From positions 2,790,001-2,854,000 of the forward strand of contig NC_064443.1 of assembly GCF_023343835.1 (NCBI RefSeq): a DNA stretch of 64,000 nucleotides, given 5' to 3'. Numbering within the stretch: position 1 is the stretch's first letter; every line of letters begins with the position of its first letter. This document shows positions 1 to 12,300 of the stretch, in pieces. The notes under the pieces are model-generated. The model was not told where the DNA came from. It worked only from the letters and a program-made list of their open reading frames with translations, and did not search any database. This stretch comes from Lagopus muta (Eukaryota > Chordata > Aves > Galliformes > Phasianidae). Position numbers and translations under genes: made by a program.

Positions 1-610
1 GGGGCGTTCAACCGTTCCCCTTGTAATCGTCGGTCCCGCCGCTTGTATGCAAGGATCTCTCTGTTCCGCGGGCTCGGCCTGCCGGCTCCTGCAGGCACGG
101 CGCTACTTCCTGCTCCGGGCTCCGCGCTGGAGACACCCGGCCGGCACGGATTACCGCTGGGCTGCGCCCGCCCCCCCAACCGTGCTCCGCCCGCGGCTTC
201 CCGAGCCGGGGACGCTCAGTTCGCTGCTGTCCCGGCCCCTTCGCCCCGCGTGTCTTCGCTGCGCCCCGGTCGCTCCCTTCCTGCTCTCCCCGCCTCATCC
301 CGCGGCACTTCTGCCCCGGCTCGGCTCTGCTCTCCCCTCCGCTCGCTCCCTCCGTCGCTTCTGCGGGCGGCCGCGCTGCCCGGCCGAGCCGCGGGGTTCG
401 GGGTGGGCTGCAGTGAGGAGCCCGGGGCAGCGGGAGCAGCCCTGTGCCCGGCCGGGCTGTCCGGAGCCGCCTTCCCTCGCCCCCGGTGCGGAGGGCCGCC
501 GCCTGTACATAACCGCCTCCGTCCGCTGTCCGCTGTCCGTGCTCGCCCAGCGCCGCGCATTAAAGGAGCTGGTTTTGGCCCTGTGTCTGCGTGTGTCCGC
601 GGGGCGGGAG
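1..610 (+). other. GC-rich upstream flank, possible 3' end of a neighbouring gene
   Basis: I see no coding region I can support. Open frames here look like by-products of high GC. The stretch has a Pumilio-like TGTACATAA near 505, an ATTAAA hexamer at 559-564, and a GT-rich run (tgtgtctgcgtgtgtccgc) about 15-25 bases after it. That is the usual arrangement of a poly(A) site for a plus-strand transcript ending just upstream of GMPPB. The upstream gene itself lies outside the window, so its identity is unknown. This is inference. Confidence 0.35.
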
Positions 611-622
611 TGCGCGGGGGCG

Positions 623-810
623 GCTCCGCCTCCCATTGGGTGGGAGCAGTGGTGGCTCCGCCTCCCATTGGGTGGGAGCAGTGGTGGCTCCGCTTCCTAT
701 TGGGTGGGGGCAGCGGTGGCTCCGCCTCCCATTGGGTGGGGGCAGCGGTGGCTCCGCCTCCCACTGGATGGGAGCAGTGATGGCTCTGCCTCCCATTGGT
801 TGAGGCACAG
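623..810 (+). repeat. 32-bp tandem repeat with CCAAT boxes in the GMPPB promoter
   Basis: Six head-to-tail copies of a 32-base unit start at 623, 655, 687, 719, 751 and 783; the last is partial and diverged. Each unit joins a GC-box-like GCTCCGCCTCC to an inverted CCAAT box. ATTGG is intact at 635, 667, 699, 731 and 795, while copy five reads ACTGG. The array ends 80 bases before the GMPPB start codon, so it is proximal promoter sequence. Spacing of about three helical turns would put the boxes on one face of the DNA. Binding by NF-Y is inferred from the motif only. Confidence 0.85.
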
Positions 811-841
811 GTGTCCCCGCCCCTCAGAGCGGGCCCGGCGG

Positions 842-872
842 TGACGCGTCAGGCGCGCGCGGCGCTGACGTG
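842..872 (+). promoter_or_regulatory. Palindromic CRE-like site and TGACGTG element before GMPPB
   Basis: A perfect 10-base palindrome TGACGCGTCA lies at 842-851 and a TGACGTG at 866-872, within 50 bases of the start codon. Both resemble CREB/ATF-type bZIP sites, and TGACGTG is also the core of unfolded-protein-response elements. A role in inducing a glycosylation gene is plausible but inferred. Confidence 0.4.
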
Positions 873-889
873 TCGGCACGGGCGCGGGG

Positions 890-3033
<2,144 letters not shown>

Positions 3034-3065
3034 CGCCCGCTGTGCTCTCTCCTGGTTCTGTTTAG

Positions 3066-3071
3066 ATTAAA
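3066..3071 (+). terminator. GMPPB polyadenylation signal (ATTAAA)
   Basis: ATTAAA lies 33 bases past the GMPPB stop codon and is followed by a T-rich and then mixed GT stretch. It makes a very short 3' UTR. Confidence 0.65.
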
Positions 3072-3180
3072 TATTTATATTTCCATCTACCTCTGAGCAT
3101 CATCTGTGCACAGCAGAGCCCCCAGAGCCGGCTCGGCTTTCCCTCCTCACGTCACCCTGGTACTGTGTAAGGAAGAATAA

Positions 3181-3186
3181 TTTAAT
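3181..3186 (-). terminator. RNF123 polyadenylation signal (ATTAAA on the minus strand)
   Basis: TTTAAT on the plus strand reads ATTAAA in the RNF123 direction, about 200 bases past its stop codon. The two convergent poly(A) signals are only about 110 bases apart. Confidence 0.6.
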
Positions 3187-3383
3187 GCTGCATTTCATGA
3201 AGTCAGCCCCCAGCCAGGGCCGAAGTCTCAAAGCCCAAACACACAGCCCGGCCCCAGGCAGCGCTCACTGCATGCGGGGCTGCTGTGGGAATGAGGCCTC
3301 GCGCTCCCCTCCCTGAGAATGGCCCCTCCCTCCCTGCAGCCCCTGTCCTGTGTTAGGGACAGACCCACGTGCAGGGCCAGGCA

Positions 3384-6300
3384 TTAGGAGCCGGCCGGCT
3401 TGGTGAAATCATCCACCCCTGTGATGGTGGCCTTGCAGAAGAAGCAGTCCTTGTTGTTCATCAGGTGCTGGTTGATGCAGGCTCTGGGATGGGGGGGGAA
3501 GAAGAGCGTAAGCACTCCCGAACCCCAAATGCTGCGGGGAGCTGGGGCCAGCAGGAGCTGCTCATACTCACTTGCAGGACTTGTGGGAGCAGGGCCGGAA
3601 GATGGCAGAGATTGGGTGTGCGTAGCAGATGGGGCATAGGTCCTCCTCGCTGGTGGGCTGTGGGGGACAGGAGGGTACTTGGAGCTGGGGGGCAGCGGTG
3701 CCAGGGCTGCAGGCGAGTTTGGAGCAGCAGAGCTGTGTGTGGGGATGGGAATGGAGGACACTCACCAGCGTGGTGGCAGCCGCCTGCTTGGACTCCTCGC
3801 TCAGATGGCTCAGCATCTTGTCCACCTTGGACAGCTCCTCGGCACTGATGTACTCCGTGTCTGGGGGCAGAACCGCATTGACAGCCGCGTGGCACCCGGC
3901 TGCTGGGGCTGCTGTGTGCCCAGTGCTGCTGGGCCTGCTGCGTGCCCAGTGCTGCCCCCAGGGCCGGCAGCCCACTGCCCCAGCCTGGTGCATCACTCAC
4001 ATGTGCTCAGGGAGAAGTGGCGTTTCTCTGTGGCCGCAGCAGCTGCTGCCATGGCTGCAGGTTCAGCGTGGCCCAGGAGGTACTGGATGGAGCGCAGCTG
4101 GAAGCAGGGGTCCGCCAGCAGCACTGCCGTCGCGCGCTCAGCCCTGCAAAGGGAAAGACACAGACAGGCTCTGCCTGTTTCCCCATGTTCCCAGACATGG
4201 TTCTGGCTGTGCCCCAGCACCACGCAGCTGGCTTGTTCTGCAGGAGCTGTCCCAAAGCGTATGCAGCATGGTGGTAGCCCCCCGTCCTCAGGATCCCCCA
4301 GCACACACCAAGGCAGCCAAAGGGCATTCCTCCTCCTCCCCCTCCTCCACTACCATCCCATTGGGGATCTGCTGCAGGACCCCGGATTGATGTGCTGCAT
4401 TGGCATTTGCCAAGATTGCACCTCAGGCTCAGGTGCCGGCTTGCACTCTAAGAGATGCAGGGTGGCTGAAGCAGCTGGCACCAGCATTGCAGGGTGAGGA
4501 CATGGCACCGCAGCAGCCCGGGACTGAAGCACATCTGCACCTCGGGGACACCACACGGTGTCCCCACGGTGTGCCATCACCCTGGCAGGGAGGAGGGAGA
4601 GAGCGGTTGTGTCTCTTCACGCCTCATGCATCAGCAGGGATGCTCTGGACAGAGGAGGGGCACAATGTGGCATCCAGAGCCCCCAGTGCTGCTCAGGCAC
4701 TGCCTCCATCAGGCACCTGCCCTGTGCCCCAGCCACAGCCCCGTGGCCACCTCCAGCAAGGGCACAGCTGGGCACAGCAGTCTCCATCTCTATCGCCAGC
4801 TGAGCTGCTCTGGGGAGCAGGGGGTTAACAGCCCCTCAGTGCCCAGCAGCCACAGCGGCCAAATGAGCTCTTTTGCTTCCCTAATGGAAACCAATTCCCC
4901 ATCCCCGCTCTCCGCTTCCCACTGAAGAGCCCAGGAGCTGGCAATGACATTCCTGCACGTCCTTCACCGCACGGCTGCCCCTGCTAGTAGCACCCTCTCC
5001 ACCGCAGGGATCCCTGAGCTCAGCCTGCCCCCATGGATGGGCGTGCCAGGGGGTCCTCGCCAGCTCATCAAGGGCTGACCGGGACAAGGGCAGCGAGGGA
5101 CGGACGCACCGGGGTGTGGGAGGTCAGCGCGGCGCAGCGGCTGCCGCTGTCGAAGGAGGAACAGAGGCTGCGCACGGCCGGGGGTCTCCGAAGCGATCCC
5201 CTGGGACGAGCACTCGCACCGCCCTGCCCACCGCAGCACGCGAGGGAGGGACGCGCCGAGCCGCCCGGCCACCGCGGCCACCACTCCCCACGCCGGGACC
5301 AATGGGCTCCCGCCCAGCCCCCACGCTGCGCATCGCCAGCACGTAAGTAGGGGCGAGCGGGCGGCCGCCGGGAGATGCTACCCAGGAAGCGGCCGGGCAC
5401 GGCGATGCGCGGCGCCGAGCTCTAAGAAACTTGGCGCTCCGGGGACGAGCGGCGCTGGGAGGCGTTGGGTGAGCACCGGAGCACCGCGGCACCCGTGCTG
5501 GATGCGGTCCCCCCGCAACGCGTGGCGCTGCGCGAGGGGCCATGCCGCCCCTTAGCTCTGCTCCGGCCCCCGTGGCCGGCTCTGCCAGCAGCCGGTAGGG
5601 CAGCACGGCCCCGCTGAGTCCCCACCGCCCCGGGCCGCCGAAAAACGCCATGGCCCCGTGGGCGTCCGTGGAGCTGTGGCTGCTGCTGCTGCTCCAGCTG
5701 TGTCCCGCGCGCGCCTCGCCGCCCCGCAGCTGCCCCCCCGCCTGTATCTGCACCTCCGACCTGCTGAGCTGCAGCCGGCAGACCCTGCAGCGCGTGCCCC
5801 GTGCGCTGCCGCCCACCGCCACCACGCTGGACCTGAGCCACAACGCGCTGAGCCAGCTGCAGGACGGCTGGCTGGCCGCGCTGCCGCACCTCGAGGCTCT
5901 GCACGTCGGCCACAACCAGATCGGCGAGCTGTCCCCGCGTGCCTTCCACAACGCGTCCCGCCTGCGGCACCTCGACATGTCCTCCAACCGCCTGCGCGCC
6001 GTCGAGACGCACTACTTCGAGGAGCTGGTGAGCCTGGAGGAGCTCCTGCTCTACAACAACCGCATCGCGCGGGTGGACGAGAACGCCTTCGCCAAGCTGA
6101 GCGGGCTGAGAAAGGTGTACCTGAGCTGGAACAACCTCACCTCCTTCCCCTTCCACGCGGTGCAGGGCCTGGGCAACTTCAGCCTGCGCACGCTGGACCT
6201 GTCCTCCAACAGCCTGAGCAGCCTGCCTGTGGAGGAGCTGGCGGCGCTGCCTGAGCACGTCCGCAACGGCCTCTACCTGCACAACAACCCCGTGCGCTGC

Positions 6301-9300
6301 AGCTGCCCGCTCTACCTGATGCTGCAGCGCTGGAGGCAGCGGGGTTTCAGCTCGGTGCGGGATTTCTTTGAGGAGCACACCTGCAAGGTATCCGACACTG
6401 TGCCGCGCTCCCTGATCAAGCTCCTCAAGTACAACCACCTGTTTGAGAACTGCTCGGCCGAGCCAGACCCCACGCAGCCCGTGTCCTTCCCGGTGACGGT
6501 GGGCCGGGTGCTGCTGCTGGCCTGCAATGCCAGCCTGCCCCACGTCGCCTACATGTGGATCTCCCCACACCACGAGCCCATCTGGCCCCCAGGGAACGCC
6601 AACCGCTCCGTCGAGGTGTTCCACAACGGCAGCTTGCGTATTGCATCCGCCCGGCCCTGGCACTCCGGGGTCTATGTCTGCTTGGCCATCAATGGCCCCA
6701 ACGTCAGCCGGCTGTGCGAGGTCAACGTGACGGTGCATTACTCCAAGCCAGACGGGGAGGCGTTCAGCACCGGCCTGACCACGCTGCTGGGCTGCATCGT
6801 CAGCCTGCTGCTGGTGCTCGTCTACCTGTTTGTGACGCCGTGCCGCTGCCCGCCGTGCTGCAGGACGGCCTCCCCCAGCCCCCCGCAGGAGTGCAGCGCA
6901 CAGTCCTCCATCCTCAGCGCCACACCGCCCACCACCGACGGGCCCAGCCGCAGGGCCAGCAAGCACGTGGCCTTCCTGGAGCCTGCCCGCGAGGTGCTGG
7001 ATGGCAAGGAGCGCCCGGTGCCCGGTGAGGGCCTCCCCGACGGCAGGCACCCCAAGGTGCTGCAGCTGCGGTCGGACACCGAGTCCATCAGCTCCGTCTT
7101 TTCAGACACCCCCATCGTGTCGTAGTGGGGCTGAGCTGTTCGCCTGTTCAGAGCATCACTGAGCCCCAGCCTGACTATGGAGGGTGGGAGGGAGGGGGGG
7201 GGGGGTTCAGCACCACCTGCACTGCTTCAGCTGCTGACACAAGGGCAACACTGATGGACTCAGCACGCCTGCAATCCCTGTTCTGTCCAGGCAGCAGTGA
7301 TGCCAGGGCTGTGGCCGTGGGTGTGCAAGATCCAGCCCAGTGCTCCCAACCCAATCCCCCCAGTGCTGTCCTCGGGGGGGCTCTCAGAGATGGCCATGCC
7401 ACTGTCCCCAGCCACTTGGAGTGGAGGGAGCGCGGTCCTGTGGCCCCACACATCCACAGGGGAACCGCGTGGCAAAGAGGGGGCTCAGCACCCAGCCAAG
7501 CAAACATCGCATGTTTTTGCCTCTGAACACCCCCAAAGCTGTACATAGTGATGTCGGGCACCAGGAGGTGACTGACGCAGCGCTGCTTGCAGCTCCCCAT
7601 GCCACCAAGGACGCTGAGGTCTCCTGCACTGCCTGTGCTCGCTGCTTCTCCTTGAGATGGACGCGCGCTGCTCGAGCACAGCTATTGAGGCAGTAACCTA
7701 ATGAGCCTGTCAATAAATGTGAGTAATGCTCTCCTCTCTCGGGCCATCACTCTCCAGTTACATTTGAATAAAAAAATGCCTATTTTTTTAAGCTCATGCT
7801 GGGCTGTGTGTCTCCTTGTCCTCACGGCAGGGCGGCTGGGCTGGGGGCTACAGGACCCCCATGATCTGTGTGGGGTTAGTGTGACATGCAGTGTTGAGGG
7901 CTGGGGGGGCCTCTGGTCACTTGTCCCCAGGAGGTAACATCTGTGAGGTGGGGAGGGGGCAGCAGCAGTGGCACACAGCACATTCAGGAACCAGCAGCAT
8001 TCAGAGGGATGGGAGATTTACTTGCTCAGGAGCAGGCCGGCCTTGACACTGAGGGAGGGGGGGACCACAGAGGGACATGGAGCCAAGCACAGGGACACAA
8101 CCACCCCTGCACAGTCACCATGAGAGAACACAGCTCTCGCCCATCCTTCCACTCTTCCAGCACAGAGACAAGCAGCTTATTTCCAGCACAAAGTCAGCCC
8201 TGCCTAAAGCGCTCGGGCTCGCCACCTGAAACCGACCTTGTGCAGCCCCGTGCCATCAGCCCTGCAGCCCCTACTTGGCGAGGGATGGGGACTGACAGCT
8301 GCTGCCGGCCCTGCCTCACTGCCTGCACCCGCTGTCCCCTTGTGTTAGCACAGCACTGCTAATGAGCCCGGGATGCTGAGCAGCCCTGCCAGCTGCTGCT
8401 GGGGCTGGGGTGTTGCGGTGGTACCGTCCCCTGGCTCTGCTCCCATGCAGGGATCCCACTGAGGGGGATACGGGTTTGCCCTTTACAATGGGAATCCTAC
8501 CACCCTGCTTTTGTGTGAGCAAAGCCATGCCTTGCTGAGGGATCTGGTTGCTGCATCATGGCAGCATGCTGATGCTTCACCTCAGATTCTGGAAAAGCAT
8601 TCCAGAGAGGTGCTGAGGTGAGGGGCTGGTACCATCCACCCCAAAGCAAGGGGCCTGCTGCTCCCTGCAGCTGCCCAACCCCATCTCACAGTGCCGTGGA
8701 CGTGGCTGTTTCAGTGCCTGTCACAAGGGCTCCCTGTTTCCCAGGAAAACCCCATCGCAGTGTGCCACACTGTTCTGGTGCCAGGAAAGGACTCAGCCCT
8801 GCAGTGCAGCTCCAGCAAGGTGCCCAGAGCAGTCCCTCAAGCAGCTTGAACGGTAAATCTCAGCCAGGGAAAGCACAGCCACGGGCATGGCCTCCCTAAC
8901 AGGCAGGGCTGGAAATACAGCAGATGGTCTCCATCACCACCATCCCCTCCTGGCAGCCACCTGTAATCACTCTGGCCTGGCTGGCTGCCACGCCGTGGGT
9001 TGGCATGCAGCACAGCAACACGGGTGTGCGGGGCCCAAGGATCATCTGTCCCCCACGCTCCACATCTTGGTTCTCTCCTACCCTCCCACCCTGGGGCTGA
9101 TTGCACCTGGGCCCCTCCCTTACCACACTCATGGACTTCCAAAGAAACACAGGCAGCAAAGCTTGATGCCCCAGCCCGTGCCATCCCCCCAGGGCATGGC
9201 AGACCCCAGCCTGCATACCTCCTGCTCAGGGCACAGTGAGCGAAGCAGTCCGTAGCCAGGTGACCGCAGTGCTTCCCTCTGTCCTCCCCACCTTCTGGGT

Positions 9301-12300
9301 GGCATTCCCTGCGAGCCCCCAGGAAGGCTCCATCACAGCTGTGCTTCCAACAAACACACCAAACTCCTGAACACATCCCAGCCCTCCAAACCAGAGCCCC
9401 ACTGCCACCAAGTGAGTCCCCTCACACGCAGACACCTGCGGAGAACCTTCGGGCACTGCCCTTTCCCCCATCACTTGCTCTCATCAGGATCATTACACAA
9501 GATCTGGCCAACTTGGCTCCATTAGCTCAGTCCAAAGGAGGCTTAATAGAAAATCTGCTCAATTATTTAGCAGACAAACAGGGGGATGATACTGGCTGAA
9601 GGCTGCCCGGGTCCTTGGCATGGTCCCAGCAATTCAGAGCAGCTCCAGGCTCAGCTCCCACCTTCTCTCTCCTCCCCATAAAAGCAAGGCATGGTCATTA
9701 GGGCCTGGCAAAGCACGGAGCACACAGGCATCCCGTTACCATTGGGAGCATCATCAGTGACACTGCTGCCACGTCTCTATTGTGGGGACAGGAACAGCTC
9801 TGCTGCAGACCCACTATGAGCAGGCAGGCTCTATCCTGCACCCTGCCCATCTGTGAGTCTCACCCCTCAGGAGTGAGCTGAGCGTGAAAGTCCTCAGGCT
9901 CTGCTCTTGCCCAGGCCAGCAGCTCTTGCAGGATGCTCGGGTACCACCTCACAGCTTTCCTCCTTGCCCTGGTGCCAGTGCCAGGACTGGCTGGCCAGGC
10001 TTTGGGGCTCAGCAGAGCTGGTGCTGAGCACTGAGTGCTGCCTCACTGCGAGCAGCACAGCCATCCTCACAGAACCAAGGAGTGCATTTCGGACTAACAC
10101 ACGCCATGTATCAATTGTCTCCTCACATCCCAGCCCGGGCAATGTTCCCTATTCCTGTGCTTAATGGCCCTTTTTGTGCCAGGAGGCCGTAATAGGAGGA
10201 CTTGATGCCTGGCTGAGCCTATCCTGCTGGACAGCACAGCTGAGGCATCAGGCCACGTCCTGCTGCACCCAGGGCACTGTGCAGAGCCCTGCTCTCCCTG
10301 CTGTGTGTGCCGTCCCAGGGCAAAGCCCCCAGCACCTGGTCAGCTCACAGACAGAGAAAGCTCACTCAAGCAAAGAGGTGACAGGAGGTCCTCCTGCCCT
10401 TTGTCCTCACCCTCTCTGCAGGGAACCCAGCAGCTCAACAGCTAGTTCTGGGTAATTCCTATAGAGAGGTTCCTCTGAGCAAACTCATGTGATGTAATCG
10501 CTCTGTTAACAGTTTCTGGAAATCTGGGAGGTGCCAAATGGGACCTGGAATAAATTTCTTCCTACTCCTACCTCCAGGTAGTGCTTCTGCAGAAGGGGAA
10601 TCCCATCCTCTTACCTGCTCGCCCCACTGAGAGCAAGCAAAAAAGGGAAAAGGAGGGCTGTCTCCTCTTGGGTCCACATAAACAGGTTTGACAGACAGAA
10701 CCTGGGGATGGGATCCTTGCTGCTGGCTCCTTGCAGCAATACAACCCACAGCAGCCATCTCCTGCAGGATAGAACCAACTCGATAAAGGTTTAATTCTCC
10801 TTTTTCTCTCCAAGAAGGATCCTCTTGCTCACGACCTTGGAAAAGGACACCTCCCCATGCCTGCATTGTGCTGGCTGCTGCTGAGCTGTGCCACCTCCCT
10901 GCATGAGGGTGACTGTGGGCAGAGACCTCAATAGGGCCATTCTCAGTCCCGCTGCACCTCCTGGTCCTGCAGCCCTGTTTGCTGGTTCTGAATGTGCTGT
11001 GCTGAGCAGAACCACCCTGTAGGCAGGGCACAGCCCTGGATCACCAACTCAGAGCTGGCAAGAAGGGGAGTGCTCAGTTCTCCTTCCCTGAGAGTTATCT
11101 GCCCACAGTTACACTATTGGTACCAGCAGGCTGCCTACTCCCTGCTCTGGGAGCAAAGATGCCTTTGGGATGCTCAGCCTTGGTACTTCTATGTCTTGTT
11201 TGACCTGAGCAACTTCCCTGCAAAGCCTGCCTGCCTTTTATAGATCAGTGGCGTATCAAATCTCAGAATTATTGCTGGGCTTTGCAAAATAATGCACAAG
11301 CATTTTGTTTTAGAGAAATTTTTTCCTGGGCTTCCTCCTGTCTCACCTTGTGCCTCTCCCACTCAGCCAGTCCCACCATAAGGACACAATGCTTTCTTGC
11401 ACCATTCCACTGCTTCTTATTTACCTCTGCTTTCCAGTGTTCAAGGAGGTGGCTGCAAAGCCCTGATAAACAGCCTCAGACTCACCACTTTCCAGCTGCA
11501 CAACGGGGTACAGCACTTCTGGTTTGTCACCGTGCTGTCCTGGCTGCTGTGGGCACACACAGGGGACAGTGCCATTCAGCATCTGTGACAGCTTTGTGCT
11601 GGCTGCTGCTGAGCTGTGCCACCTCCCTGCATTAGGCTGCCTGGCTGTCACCAGCCCAAAGCACAACTGGCTTTCAGGCAGGGGAGATGCAGGCTGGGAG
11701 TTGGCAGGTTCCATCCTGCACCCTGCTTCCTAAGTTCACTGGGCTAGAGGGCAGAGAAACAGCTTTTAGCCCTAGGACAGATGTTTTAGGGACAGGGAAC
11801 GGGGGAGGCCTTCTCATCCTGCCAGGCACACGGGGAACTGCTTGACACCCCTCCTTTCCCTCCAGGAGGAAGGAACCAGTTGTGGTGTCAAATTTATGAT
11901 GTTTGCCCCTTTTCACGCAGCAGGATTTTGGGGAAGAGCAAAACACATCCAAACCCAGAGTCCAGAAAGGCCACTGCCAGCGACTCTGCACTGAGCACCT
12001 GGCACTGTCACCCCTGGGGCTGTGTGACTGGTGCAGCAGCCATGGGAGCAGGATATAATTAGATGTAGATTTGTGTACATCTTTGAGTCCTTGAGAGAAG
12101 AAGCAGAAAGACTGTCTGCATGGCTGAGCTGCACGGCCAGATGGGGCTCTGCTCTGCGCACAGCCAGGGATTGTCATGTTCTCCAAAGCAGGATGCACAG
12201 GGCAGACATAAGAGCCCCTTCCTACAGCATCCTACAGGGCACAACGGCAGGGCAGCACTGGGAGAGAGCAGGACCAGGCTGCAGAAGACATCAGCACAAG

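Noticed and set aside
623-810. Exact ER stress response element (CCAAT-N9-CCACG) in the promoter array
   Set aside because: The upstream half reads GGTGG rather than CGTGG and the spacing to ATTGG is 11, not 9.
43-844. Long open frames at the left edge (up to 265 codons, both strands)
   Set aside because: They run through the GC-rich flank and the 32-bp promoter repeat, have low-complexity composition, and match no family I know.
5422-7050. 542-codon open frame antisense to AMIGO3
   Set aside because: It mirrors the highly biased AMIGO3 codons on the other strand; its Gln/Val/His-rich product has no recognisable domain.
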